Positions 25,686-33,807 of a DNA stretch of 64,000 bases are shown piece by piece; the stretch's first letter is position 1; each line of letters starts with the position of its first letter. The notes below the pieces were generated by a model. That model was not told the origin of the DNA. It searched no databases and saw only the letters and a list, made by a program, of their open reading frames with translations. The position numbers and the translations under genes were made by a program. The stretch is from Mycolicibacterium hippocampi (GTDB taxonomy: Bacteria > Actinomycetota > Actinomycetes > Mycobacteriales > Mycobacteriaceae), in NCBI RefSeq assembly GCF_010723735.1, contig NZ_BLLB01000002.1, positions 2,232,001-2,296,000 on the forward strand, written 5' to 3'.

Positions 25686-26515
25686 ATCGCCCATGCCCGT
25701 CGCACCCACGCTTCGATCTCCTTCGGGCGGTCGCCTGCGATCACCCTGATGTGGATCCAACCGGCGGCCATGATCCTTCGCAGCCGCCGTGCGTCGCGCC
25801 GGTACTGGACTGTGTCGGTGCGGTGATGTTCGCCGTCGTACTCGACCGCGATCATCAGGTCGCGCCACCCCATGTCGAGGTAGGCGAACGGGTCCGCGAA
25901 CTCGTCGTACACCGGGATCTGCGTCTCCGGTCGCGGGAAGCCCGCGTCGATGAGCACCAGCCGCAGCCAGGTCTCCTTCGGTGATTGCGCCCCGGCGTCC
26001 ATCAGATCCACCGCCTCGCGACACCGCCTCACGCCCTTGGTGCCCCGGTACCGATGAGTGAGCTCGAGGATGTCCGCTGCTGCCACGCTGGTTGAGCGCG
26101 CAAGAGCGTCGAGATGAGCCACCGCTTCACCGCGTGGCAGGTGACGTCCGAGGTCGAGGCCGGTTCTCGCGGGGGTGGCGACGAACATGCCGTTTGTCCG
26201 GGTGATCTCGCCGGGGGCGATGCGTTCGCGTCGGGTGATGATCCCTTCCGGCGGGTTGCTGTTCGACCACAACACCTCGACGGGCGCTTCTTCGGCAACC
26301 CATTTCGCACCGTGCAGTGCGGAGGCGGCACGGCCGGTGATCACCCCGCGACGACCTGACCACAGCCAAGCGCCCTCGGCGCGGTGTGCAAGTGTCGGTT
26401 CGATGGCTTTCGGGACGTAGATGTCCCGGTAGATCGGGCGGTAATTCCACCGAAGCTGTCCTCGGCTGACGGTTCCCGCAGTGATGGCGTCCGAGCCGAC
26501 GATGACGTCTCCCAT
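25646..26515 (-). CDS. AbiEi-like/DUF559 family protein with Vsr-type nuclease fold
   Basis: The 289-residue protein has two parts. The N-terminal half (about 1-140) looks like an AbiEi-type winged-helix region: TAGTVSRGQLRWNYRPIYRD, then GVITGRAASALHGAKW. The C-terminal half resembles the DUF559/Vsr-like PD-(D/E)XK nuclease fold: DMGWRDLMIAVEYDGEHHR, then QYRRDARRLRRIMAAGWIHI, with Glu and Asp in the VEYDG strand and a trailing Arg-rich helix. Such proteins form large families in mycobacteria with unknown roles. The gene is enclosed by two inverted family A repeats, and its last 12 residues are encoded inside one of them. No partner gene was seen. Confidence 0.65.
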   Translation of the reverse strand: MGDVIVGSDAITAGTVSRGQLRWNYRPIYRDIYVPKAIEPTLAHRAEGAWLWSGRRGVITGRAASALHGAKWVAEEAPVEVLWSNSNPPEGIITRRERIAPGEITRTNGMFVATPARTGLDLGRHLPRGEAVAHLDALARSTSVAAADILELTHRYRGTKGVRRCREAVDLMDAGAQSPKETWLRLVLIDAGFPRPETQIPVYDEFADPFAYLDMGWRDLMIAVEYDGEHHRTDTVQYRRDARRLRRIMAAGWIHIRVIAGDRPKEIEAWVRRAWAIRESEGRAVKWPA

Positions 26516-26546
26516 GCGATGAGCATGCCGCCCGGGCAGGCTCTCG

Positions 26547-26610
26547 TCGCGAGCGTTAAGCCACGGCTGTGGATAACCCCGAAACCACAGCCCGGAATGA
26601 TATTTCGCGG
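26547..26610. repeat. Palindromic repeat family A, copy 5
   Basis: This 64-bp copy has the arms CGCGAGCGTTAAGCCACGG and GGAATGATATTTCGCGG and a perfect inner stem GGCTGTGG/CCACAGCC. It starts 22 bases after the stop of the GAF-ANTAR gene at 26633 (minus strand) and 31 bases before the start of the DUF559 gene. Confidence 0.9.
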
Positions 26611-26632
26611 CGGCCGCGGCCGCGGCGAAAGC

Positions 26633-27334
26633 TCAGGCGCTGTCGACGATCTTTTGGGCGACGACCCGCAGCGGCGTGTTGCCGTCCTGAGAGAGCTTGG
26701 CCAACAGATCGAAGGCGTGGTTGGCGTCGACCTTGAAGCGTTCCATGATCATGCCCTTGGCCTGGCCGATCAGGTCGCGGCTGGCCAACGCGGACTCGAA
26801 CTGGGTCTGCCGGTCGGCGGAGATCAGCGCGACCGCCGCGTGGGCCGCGAGCATCGCGCCGATCGTGCGGTCCTCGAAGGTGAAGTCACAACTGTTGCGG
26901 CTGAACAGGTTCAGGGCACCGCGACCGCCACGCCCGCCACGCGACTGTGTCGGATAAGTGTAGAGCTGAAACGACATCATGCTCTTGACGCCGGCTTCGG
27001 TGGCAGCGGCGGCAAACCGGGGCCAGCGCGACTCCACGGTGAGGTCGGTGCAGATGACGGTCGCGTCCTCGACAGCGGCGGCCAGGCACGGCCCTTCCTG
27101 GAGTTCGAGCTGCATGTCGTCGAGTTCGGTGACGAACGCCGCCGTCGCGGCCATCGACCGATGTTGATGCTCGTCGATGAGCAGTACGTCGGCAAAATCG
27201 ATTTCGTAAAGCAACTCGACGGCCCTGGCGGTCACAGAACACAGAATCTCCGTGACACCCGATGGGCGAGCAACGTTGCTGACCAGTTCGGCCATTGCCG
27301 TGGCAAGCGAATCGTCTTGGTGATGCTCTGTCAC
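26633..27334 (-). CDS. GAF-ANTAR regulator 1
   Basis: The 233-residue protein has an N-terminal GAF sensor domain (about residues 20-165). It reads SGVTEILCSVTARAVELL, then QEGPCLAAAVEDATVICTDL, then FQLYTYPTQSRGGRGGRGAL. A C-terminal ANTAR RNA-binding domain (about 175-230) follows: ALASRDLIGQAKGMIMERF and NHAFDLLAKLSQDGNTPLR. ANTAR proteins bind two-hairpin RNA motifs and prevent termination. The glycine/arginine run in the GAF domain is unusual. It is the last of three neighbouring genes of the same architecture on the same strand. Confidence 0.85.
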   Translation of the reverse strand: MTEHHQDDSLATAMAELVSNVARPSGVTEILCSVTARAVELLYEIDFADVLLIDEHQHRSMAATAAFVTELDDMQLELQEGPCLAAAVEDATVICTDLTVESRWPRFAAAATEAGVKSMMSFQLYTYPTQSRGGRGGRGALNLFSRNSCDFTFEDRTIGAMLAAHAAVALISADRQTQFESALASRDLIGQAKGMIMERFKVDANHAFDLLAKLSQDGNTPLRVVAQKIVDSA

Positions 27335-27412
27335 TACCTCGCCGCCTCCCCTCGGTCGATTGCAAGCGTGCCTAGCCTACGCGCAACCGCACCGGCTGAT
27401 ACGGGTCGCGGC

Positions 27413-28198
27413 TCACAGGTTGATGTGTGGAGGCGGCGGAAGCACGTCGGGAGGGGCAAGCAGCTCCGAGGTGGCGAACTGCGCGGGATCGCTGTTGTAG
27501 GCCGTGACGATCCGCTCGGCGTAGGAGCCCACCGTCGCCTGGTGGGTACGCGCCAACCGGTGCAGATGCAGTCGCGCCTGGGTCACATCAAGATCGGCGA
27601 GCTCGGCGACGACGCCGGTCGCGGTGGCGATCGTGACGGTGCCCTGCAGCACGCTGTCGATGGTGTCCTGGGTGTCGCCACGCCGCTGGGACAGGTGCGG
27701 AGCGATCGAGATCGCGATGGCGGCCAGGTTGGCCAGCGTCTGGCCGATGGCGTTGGGTCGCTGCGTCCCCCACGGGTCGCCGGTATGGACCACCAGCGTG
27801 CCCACCGAGGAACCCAGCAGGACCAGCGGAAACGCACGGACGCCACGCATGCCGGCGCGCAGGGCGTCGCGGCGGTAACTCGGCCAACGGGTGTCGCTGG
27901 CATCGGCCAGGTCGGCGACCATCGACACCGCTCCATCGCGGGCGCTGGCCAGCGCAGGCCCGGCCGTGAGGAAACCCAGGTCGGAGTCGGTGGACTGCGG
28001 CAGCGCCTCGGCGACCACCTGCATGCCGAGGTCACCGGACCGATCCCGGACGTCGAGAAGCGCCACGGCCGCCGACGCCGCGTCGAAACTTGCGCGTGCG
28101 TCGTGGGCCACCGTATCCAGCACTGTGGGTAGGTCGAATTCGTCGGCGAGCATTGCGGTGAGTGCCGCGATGGCCAACTGGTCCCGCTGCGGGGTCAT
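27413..28198 (-). CDS. GAF-ANTAR regulator 2
   Basis: The protein has 261 residues from the ATG at 28196-28198, chosen because GGAAAGG lies about seven bases upstream; the frame is open much further but runs through the next gene. The GAF part (about 10-165) reads DLPTVLDTVAHDARASFDAA, DTRWPSYRRDALRAGMRGV and FPLVLLGSSVGTLVVHTG. The C-terminal part (about 175-235) is ANTAR-like: DSVLQGTVTIATATGVVAEL and QARLHLHRLARTH. It lacks the usual Met-rich first helix of the domain. The gap to the next upstream gene is 28 bp, so the two are probably one transcript. Confidence 0.8.
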   Translation of the reverse strand: MTPQRDQLAIAALTAMLADEFDLPTVLDTVAHDARASFDAASAAVALLDVRDRSGDLGMQVVAEALPQSTDSDLGFLTAGPALASARDGAVSMVADLADASDTRWPSYRRDALRAGMRGVRAFPLVLLGSSVGTLVVHTGDPWGTQRPNAIGQTLANLAAIAISIAPHLSQRRGDTQDTIDSVLQGTVTIATATGVVAELADLDVTQARLHLHRLARTHQATVGSYAERIVTAYNSDPAQFATSELLAPPDVLPPPPHINL

Positions 28199-28226
28199 CG
28201 GCGCCCTTTCCGGGTCAGGCACGAGC

Positions 28227-29021
28227 TCATGGGTCGACGCTCGAATCGTCGAGGTCGCGGAACGACAGCCGCCGGGCCACCACGTCGGCGGCGACGGCGG
28301 TGACGGAGGCGTGGTGGGAAAAAGCGTGGGCGCGCAACCGGTCCAGCGCGGCAGAGGTGGAGATCTCCAGCTGCACCGCCACCATTCCCGCGGCGACATA
28401 CACCTGCTGGCGGGTGAACGGATCTCCGTTGGCTGCGCCGGACCCGCTGAGCGCGGCTGCTTCGATGGCCGCCTCCTCGGTGGTGCTGTGACGCAGATGA
28501 AGGGCCCAGTTGGACTCCAACGTCTTCTGCAGCGCCGTGGCGCACAGCTGCGCCGACTGGTGTGCCTGTTCGCTGAGTGCGCCGGCGGTGCGGCGATACA
28601 GCTCCAATACACCCATCGGCCGATGCTGGCCGGGTACGGGGAACGCGAACAGCGCCGCGACCTCCAGGCCGACCAACTCGGAGGAGAACGCCGGCCACCG
28701 GTCCAGGGTCTCGTCGTCGAGCTCTGCGCACAGCAGTGGCCGGTCCTCGTGGTAGGCGTCCAGACACGGACCTTCACCCACGGTGAACTGCACTTCGTCG
28801 AGCTGCTGGGCCAACGCGTCGGTGGCGTACACCAGCTCCCGGACACCCCGCGTCGGAGTCAACACGGCGAGCGCAGCGCCATCGGCGCCGGTCAGCCGCA
28901 CCGCGGTGTCACAGATTGAACCGATACCGACGAACAACGGGTCAGCGCCCGGGGGCAGGGCGCCCCGCCAATTCGGAAGTGGCGCCGCGTCCGACGGGTC
29001 CTGAGATGAGTCACTCGCCAC
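28227..29021 (-). CDS. GAF-ANTAR regulator 3
   Basis: The protein has 264 residues with a GTG start at 29019-29021. An N-terminal GAF domain (about 30-180) includes ADGAALAVLTPTRGVRELVY, FTVGEGPCLDAYHEDRPL, LEVAALFAFPVPGQHRPMG and VLELYRR. An ANTAR-like tail (about 200-260) follows: FTRQQVYVAAGMVAVQLEI, AALDRLRAHAFSHHASVTAV. It heads the three-gene minus-strand set of GAF-ANTAR regulators. Signal and target RNA are unknown. The three differ enough that they look like old duplicates. Confidence 0.82.
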   Translation of the reverse strand: MASDSSQDPSDAAPLPNWRGALPPGADPLFVGIGSICDTAVRLTGADGAALAVLTPTRGVRELVYATDALAQQLDEVQFTVGEGPCLDAYHEDRPLLCAELDDETLDRWPAFSSELVGLEVAALFAFPVPGQHRPMGVLELYRRTAGALSEQAHQSAQLCATALQKTLESNWALHLRHSTTEEAAIEAAALSGSGAANGDPFTRQQVYVAAGMVAVQLEISTSAALDRLRAHAFSHHASVTAVAADVVARRLSFRDLDDSSVDP

Positions 29022-29066
29022 TGCCGATCACCGCCTCACCTCTCGACTACCCACGGTAGGCCACAT

Positions 29067-29609
29067 TCAGCGGTCACCGGCGAGTGCGGCGGCGACGAGT
29101 TGGGTGAGGCCGTGGTCACTCTCGCCGGGCAGTTCGGCCACCGGCCACCACCGCAGATCCAGCGACTCGTCGCTGCGTTCGATCTCGGCGCCGCCCGGGG
29201 CGCGCACCACGAACTGCACGTCGAGGTGCCGCGTCGCCACACCCAGCGAGCAGGTCACCGGGTGGACGTGCAGCGCGGCCGGTGTCGGGTCGATGGTCAG
29301 CCCCGCGACCCCGGACTCTTCGGTGGCCTCTCGCAGGGCCGCCGCCACCACGCTCTCGTCGTCGGGCTCACAATGACCGCCCAGCTGCAGCCAGCGTCCG
29401 ACCCGCGGATGCAAGGTGAGCAGCGCGTGGCTGCCGCTGTGGTCGAGCACCAGCGCCGAGGCGGTCAGATGGCCCGGCACGCACTCGCGCAGGCACGCGT
29501 CTTCGCGCGCGTCGAGGAAGGCCAGCACCGCGTGCCGCAGCGTGTCCTGCGCGGGATCGGCGGGCCGCCAGGCGCTCAGCGTGTCGACCGCCGACCGGTG
29601 CAGGCTCAC
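29067..29609 (-). CDS. Nudix hydrolase coupled to fbiB
   Basis: The 180-residue protein starts at the GTG at 29607-29609, which overlaps the fbiB stop as GTGA, so translation is coupled. The Nudix box reads [25 protein letters not shown] in two overlapping parts, with the REATEE metal-binding core intact near residue 100. Nudix enzymes cleave nucleoside-diphosphate-X compounds. The link to F420 genes suggests clean-up of a nucleotide side product or a damaged cofactor, but this is inference. The longer open frame to 29702 lies inside fbiB. Confidence 0.88.
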   Translation of the reverse strand: MSLHRSAVDTLSAWRPADPAQDTLRHAVLAFLDAREDACLRECVPGHLTASALVLDHSGSHALLTLHPRVGRWLQLGGHCEPDDESVVAAALREATEESGVAGLTIDPTPAALHVHPVTCSLGVATRHLDVQFVVRAPGGAEIERSDESLDLRWWPVAELPGESDHGLTQLVAAALAGDR

Positions 29610-30946
29610 TTCCGCACCAGCAGGCCGTCGGTGGGCACCGGCTCCCGGGGACCCTCCGGGGAGAGTGGGTGGCCGATCGCGATGGCTCCCAACGGTTCCC
29701 ATTCATCCGGCAACGACAGGTGCGCGCGCACCAAATCGGGGGCGAAGATCGTCGACCCGATCCAGCAGCTGCCCACCCCGCGCACCGCCAGCGCGACCAG
29801 CAGCGCCTGCACAGCCGCCCCGACCGCGACGGTGAACATGGTGTGCTCGGCGGCGGTGCGACGCGCGTCGGGGTAGGCGTGCGCCCCGTCGGGCACCATG
29901 AACGGGATGATCAGTTCGGGTGCGTCGTAGAGAATCTGGCCGCGGTACACCCGGCGTTCGACGGAATCGGGGTCACGCCCGTCGCCGGAGAGGTCCGCCC
30001 GCCACCGGTCTTTCATCGCGTCGAGCAGCGCCACCCGCACCGCCGGATCCTGCACCCAGACGAACCGCACCGGCCGGGTGTGGTGCGGTGCCGGGGCGGT
30101 CAGCGCCTCCGACACCGCAGCCTCGATCAGGTCAGGCGCCACCGCCTCGTCACTGAACGAGCGCACCGACCGGCGCAGCAGCTGGGCCTGTGAGCGGCCC
30201 AGCGCGATCGCCTCCTCGGTGCCCAGCCAGAACAGATCCTCCTCGCCGGCACGCACCAGCGTGCGTGCGGTCGAACCGTCGTCACGCAGCGTCAGACCCC
30301 GCACCACCGCCACCGGCACCGCGGTCAGCTTGCCCTTCACCAGGTCGGCGGCCGCGGCGATCTCGTCGGCCACCGCGATCTCGGTGACGATCAGCTCGTT
30401 GCCGTGCTCGTCGTGTTCGCCTGCGTAGCCGTGCAGCACCGTCAGCCCGGACGCGCCGATCGCGACATCGGTCTGCCCGGTGCGCCAGGCGCGGCCCATC
30501 GTGTCGGTGACGACGACGCCGACGGTGACGCTGAGCCGCTCCCGCAGTGCCGTCGCCAGCTTCGCGGCGCTGCCATCGGGGTCGACCGGCAGCAGCGCGA
30601 GTTCGTGGGAGTCCACGTTGGACCCGTCCACCCCCGCGGCCGCCTGCACCAGACCCAACGCGTTCTCGGTGATCAGCGTGCGGCCCTTGCGCGCCAGCAC
30701 CCGCACCGCCTCTCGATCGATGAGCTTGCGCCGCAACGTGTCCCGTAGATCGGGGTCGGCCGGGGCGTCGACCATGCGGCCTTCGCACTTCGACAGGACC
30801 TTCGACGTCACCACGACGACGTCGTCGTCGCGCAACCACGGCGCCGCGGTGGCCAGGGCGGCAGCCAGATCGTCGCCCGGACGGAACTCGGGCAGCCCCG
30901 GAACCGGCAGGATCTCGACGGGCCCCGAGGTCCCGTGATCACTCAT
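29606..30946 (-). CDS. fbiB: Coenzyme F420 maturation enzyme FbiB (ligase plus nitroreductase-fold domain)
   Basis: FbiB adds glutamates to F420-0 (N-terminal domain). Its C-terminal nitroreductase-like domain reduces dehydro-F420-0. The 446-residue protein begins at the ATG at 30944-30946, which overlaps the fbiA stop (ATGA). The ligase part (about 1-245) shows [36 protein letters not shown] and [16 protein letters not shown]. The flavin-fold part (about 255-446) shows [33 protein letters not shown] and [12 protein letters not shown]. Both domains look complete. A longer open frame extends into fbiA but is not needed. Confidence 0.95.
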   Translation of the reverse strand: MSDHGTSGPVEILPVPGLPEFRPGDDLAAALATAAPWLRDDDVVVVTSKVLSKCEGRMVDAPADPDLRDTLRRKLIDREAVRVLARKGRTLITENALGLVQAAAGVDGSNVDSHELALLPVDPDGSAAKLATALRERLSVTVGVVVTDTMGRAWRTGQTDVAIGASGLTVLHGYAGEHDEHGNELIVTEIAVADEIAAAADLVKGKLTAVPVAVVRGLTLRDDGSTARTLVRAGEEDLFWLGTEEAIALGRSQAQLLRRSVRSFSDEAVAPDLIEAAVSEALTAPAPHHTRPVRFVWVQDPAVRVALLDAMKDRWRADLSGDGRDPDSVERRVYRGQILYDAPELIIPFMVPDGAHAYPDARRTAAEHTMFTVAVGAAVQALLVALAVRGVGSCWIGSTIFAPDLVRAHLSLPDEWEPLGAIAIGHPLSPEGPREPVPTDGLLVRK

Positions 30947-31929
30947 GGAGTGACCCCGGCCAGATCCATTCCGGCTCGCACCATCTCGGCCGTCACGGCG
31001 GGCTCGCTCATCAACAGCGGTGCCGCGCGCACGTCGACGCCTTCCAGCACGGCGTCGTCGCCGTCGTGCACCAGCCAGCCGTCGAGGATGCCGGTCGACG
31101 ACCGCGCGCCATAGTGCGCACCGACCGCCTCCGACGTGCTGGCCACCCCGATGACCGACAGGCAGGTGTCTGCCATGCCGCGCAATGGCTTTCCGGCGAT
31201 GATCGGGGAGTAGCCGATCACCGGCGCCGCGGTGGTGCGCAGGGCGCCGCGGATTCCGCCGATCGCCAGGATCGGGCCGATGCTGACCACCGGGTTGGAC
31301 GGCGCGATCAGCACGACGTCGGCGCCCTCGATCGCCTCGACGACGCCGGGGGCCGCGGTCGCGGACTCGGTGCCGACGAAAGCGAAGCTGTCCGTGGGCA
31401 CTTTGGCGCGATGGCGCACCCACCACTCCTGGAAGTGGATGGCGCGCTTCTCGCCGTCTTCCGGATCGGTGATCACGACGTGGGTTTCGCTGCGGTCGTC
31501 GCTGGCCGGCAGCAGCCGTGCGCCGGGGGACCAGCGATGGCACAGCGCCTCGGTCACCTGCGACAACGGAAAGCCCGCCCGCAGCATCTGGCTGCGCACC
31601 AGGTGGGTGGCCAGATCCCGGTCCCCCAGACCGAACCAGTCGGGCTGCACACCGTAGGCGGCGAGTTCTTCCTTCGCGTGCCAGGTTTCATCGCGGTGCC
31701 CCCAGCCGCGCTCGGGGTCGATGCCGCCGCCGAGGGTGTACATGCAGGTGTCGAGGTCCGGGCAGATGCGCACCCCGAACATCCAGGCATCATCGCCCAC
31801 ATTGACCACAGCAGTCACTTCGTGCTCACCGGTATCGCCGGTGGCGAACTGCCCCAAGCTCAACAGGTGCTGCACCCCTAATAGGAAGCGCGCACCACCG
31901 ACACCGCCGACCAGAACAGTGACCTTCAC
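30943..31929 (-). CDS. fbiA: Phosphoenolpyruvate transferase FbiA (F420 biosynthesis)
   Basis: FbiA joins activated phosphoenolpyruvate to the deazaflavin Fo to give dehydro-F420-0. The 328-residue form starts at the GTG at 31927-31929, giving the family start [37 protein letters not shown] and the [13 protein letters not shown] stretch follow, then [15 protein letters not shown] and [16 protein letters not shown] near the C-terminus. Upstream codons to 32046 carry no family sequence. It is the first gene of the fbiA-fbiB-Nudix operon and diverges from whiB2. Confidence 0.95.
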   Translation of the reverse strand: MKVTVLVGGVGGARFLLGVQHLLSLGQFATGDTGEHEVTAVVNVGDDAWMFGVRICPDLDTCMYTLGGGIDPERGWGHRDETWHAKEELAAYGVQPDWFGLGDRDLATHLVRSQMLRAGFPLSQVTEALCHRWSPGARLLPASDDRSETHVVITDPEDGEKRAIHFQEWWVRHRAKVPTDSFAFVGTESATAAPGVVEAIEGADVVLIAPSNPVVSIGPILAIGGIRGALRTTAAPVIGYSPIIAGKPLRGMADTCLSVIGVASTSEAVGAHYGARSSTGILDGWLVHDGDDAVLEGVDVRAAPLLMSEPAVTAEMVRAGMDLAGVTP

Positions 31930-32266
31930 ACCGACCGAGACTAGGCCGTAGGGCGGGCCGGGGTCCGCCCGGAGGGTGCCGCGACGGGGGAGCGATCGGG
32001 TGGCGGGCCGGAGAGTGACCGGAGAGTGATAGACACGCCACAACACGACGCGCCGGTTTCGGGTTACGGAATGGTATGAATTCCTGTTCTAGCGCTTGAC
32101 CGATGCAGCTAACCCGTGTGTAATCACACCAGTGTCATTTCGCGGTTGGCCGGCCGGTTCCGGTGTCGCAGACCGAGATTCGATCACTTGTTCGAATTGG
32201 GATGGCCACATTGAGAAATAGTGGGGCCGGCATACACGGATCTACGAGACCAATGAGGAGGGGAAC
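31930..32266. promoter_or_regulatory. fbiA-whiB2 divergent intergenic region with inverted repeat
   Basis: These 337 bases contain no gene. A perfect five-base inverted repeat, GTGTG-TAAT-CACAC, lies at 32116-32129, about 140 bp before whiB2, and may be an operator. GAGGAGGGG (about 32254-32262) is the whiB2 ribosome-binding site. The promoter boxes could not be assigned with confidence. Confidence 0.5.
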
Positions 32267-32677
32267 ATGGCTTATGAGCAGGCCGATTTCGGTAATTCGG
32301 CCCCGTTCGACAACAGGCTCCTCGGCTCGGTGGGAAGTGCACCGCACCTCCAGACCGGGCCGGTACCGACCGCGGGGGGCGGGCGCCCGCAACTGAGTTT
32401 GGTGCCCGGCATGGCCGAGCACGACGAATTCTTCGGAGACGACTCGGCAATCTCCGAAGAAGACCAATGGCAGGAGCGCGCGCTGTGCGCTCAGACCGAC
32501 CCCGAGGCGTTCTTCCCGGAAAAGGGCGGATCGACCCGCGAGGCCAAGCGGATCTGCATGGGCTGCGAGGTGCGCGACGAATGCCTCGATTACGCGCTGG
32601 CCCACGACGAGCGCTTCGGCATCTGGGGCGGCCTGTCCGAGCGGGAGCGCCGGCGCATCAAGCGCGGCATCATCTGA
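32267..32677 (+). CDS. whiB2: WhiB2/WhmD-type iron-sulfur regulator of cell division
   Basis: The 136-residue protein has the four-cysteine Wbl domain: C at [18 protein letters not shown], then [19 protein letters not shown], giving C-x(n)-C-x2-C-x5-C for a 4Fe-4S cluster. The [16 protein letters not shown] turn and basic tail bind RNA polymerase sigma factor and DNA. The N-terminal extension ([20 protein letters not shown]) is like WhmD of M. smegmatis, which is needed for septation. The ATG has GAGGAGGGG seven bases upstream. It converges with the Rv3259-like gene, with only 11 bases between the stop codons. Confidence 0.94.
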   Translation: MAYEQADFGNSAPFDNRLLGSVGSAPHLQTGPVPTAGGGRPQLSLVPGMAEHDEFFGDDSAISEEDQWQERALCAQTDPEAFFPEKGGSTREAKRICMGCEVRDECLDYALAHDERFGIWGGLSERERRRIKRGII

Positions 32678-32688
32678 GTTCCCGACCC

Positions 32689-33153
32689 TCAATCCTCATC
32701 CAGCGTCGGGTCGATCACGGACGGCTCGACGCCCAGAAAGGTGGCCACCTGCGCCACCAGCAATTCGTGTAACAGCTCGGTCAGCTCGACGGTGTCCTTT
32801 GCCCGTCGCTCGATCGGCTTGCGGAACAACACAATCCGCGCCCGCGTAGCGTTCCCGCGGACGTCGACCCCCGCCGGTATCAGGCGGGCCAGCGCAACGG
32901 CGCCGTCGGCGACCACCTCCGGTGGCCACTGCACACTGTCCGGGTCCTTCGGGGAGATCCGGGGAATCTCGTCGACGGCCACGTCCAGCGTCGCCACCCG
33001 CTCGTGCCAGCGGCGCTCGATCGGTTCGTAGGCCTCCAGCACTGCCATGTCGAAACGCTCGGCGCGGCTGCGCCAGCCCGGCACAGTGGGCGGGAGCAGC
33101 GGCCCCCGCATCTCACGGCCCCGCCGCGAGCCCCGGTGGTTGAGCCCGGTCAC
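32689..33153 (-). CDS. Zincin_1 (metallopeptidase-like) protein with degenerate active site (Rv3259-like)
   Basis: This reads as 154 residues from the GTG at 33151-33153; an ATG at 33109-33111 giving 140 residues, starting at RGPLLPPTVPGW, is equally possible and closer to M. tuberculosis length. SRAERFDMAVLEAYEPIER and RIVLFRKPIERRAKDT align with the PF06262-type fold. The normal HExxH helix would fall in HELLVAQVATFLGV, where aligned positions read A-Q-V-A-T. The zinc ligands are therefore absent, and the protein is probably not a peptidase. The alignment is by eye. Confidence 0.7.
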   Translation of the reverse strand: MTGLNHRGSRRGREMRGPLLPPTVPGWRSRAERFDMAVLEAYEPIERRWHERVATLDVAVDEIPRISPKDPDSVQWPPEVVADGAVALARLIPAGVDVRGNATRARIVLFRKPIERRAKDTVELTELLHELLVAQVATFLGVEPSVIDPTLDED

Positions 33154-33242
33154 GGAAAAGATCGTAACGGTTGGGAGTCGGGCGGCCCGAGGCTGCGCGT
33201 GTCCGCCGACATGCGGGCGACGCTGCACGCTAACCTCTCGCT

Positions 33243-33662
33243 GTGAATGTTCCCCGTCGCTGCTGCCGGCCTGGGTGCCCTCACTATGCAGTCGCGACGC
33301 TCACGTTCGTCTATTCCGACTCGACAGCTGTAGTGGGGCCGCTGGCCACGGTGTCCGAGCCGCACTCCTGGGATCTGTGCGTGCTGCACGCCGGCCGCAT
33401 CACCGCACCCCGCGGTTGGGAACTGGTTCGCCATGCCGGCCCGCTTCCGGCCAACCCCGACGACGACGACCTGGTGGCGCTCGCCGACGCGGTGCGCGAA
33501 GGCAAGACCAATGGCGCGCCGGTCTCCGGCTTCACGACGGGCTTCAGTGATCCGGTCACCGGCGCACACGGCGGCGCGCTGATGGCCCAGCCGGCTCACC
33601 GGCCCGAGACCAACGGCCGCCGTCGCGGGCATCTGCGCGTGTTGCCCGACCCCGCCGACTGA
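33243..33662 (+). CDS. DUF3499 family protein (Rv3258c-like)
   Basis: This 139-residue protein begins at the GTG at 33243. It has an N-terminal pair of cysteines (RRCCRPGCPHYAVATLTFVY) and SWDLCVLHAGRITAPRGWEL. Together these suggest a small zinc-bound fold. Function is unknown; the family is restricted to actinobacteria and keeps this position next to manB. An inverted repeat (33672-33736) begins nine bases after the stop and lies between it and manB. Confidence 0.85.
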   Translation: MNVPRRCCRPGCPHYAVATLTFVYSDSTAVVGPLATVSEPHSWDLCVLHAGRITAPRGWELVRHAGPLPANPDDDDLVALADAVREGKTNGAPVSGFTTGFSDPVTGAHGGALMAQPAHRPETNGRRRGHLRVLPDPAD

Positions 33663-33671
33663 CCCCCCTCT

Positions 33672-33736
33672 CCGCCGGAACGGTGTTCCAGGCGGTCTCA
33701 GCGTGGATTTTTGCGCGTGGAATACAGTTCCGGCGG
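33672..33736. repeat. Inverted repeat (family D) between DUF3499 and manB
   Basis: The left arm CCGCCGGAACGGTGTTCCA (33672-33690) pairs with a right arm at 33718-33736 whose complement is CCGCCGGAACTGTATTCCA, 17 of 19 identical. It starts nine bases after a stop codon. A related half copy occurs at 49811. Confidence 0.8.
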
Positions 33737-33807
33737 CAAGAGGCGGCCGGGAGTCGGGCTGTGACGGCTAGGCTTGAGCGCAACGGTCCATCTGTCCAAG
33801 GAGCTCT

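Noticed and set aside
26384..28132. 582-codon plus-strand frame
   Set aside because: Antisense to two GAF-ANTAR genes, with no motif and no ribosome-binding site.
30947..31543. Upstream extension of fbiB
   Set aside because: Runs inside fbiA. The ATGA overlap and family start support 30946.
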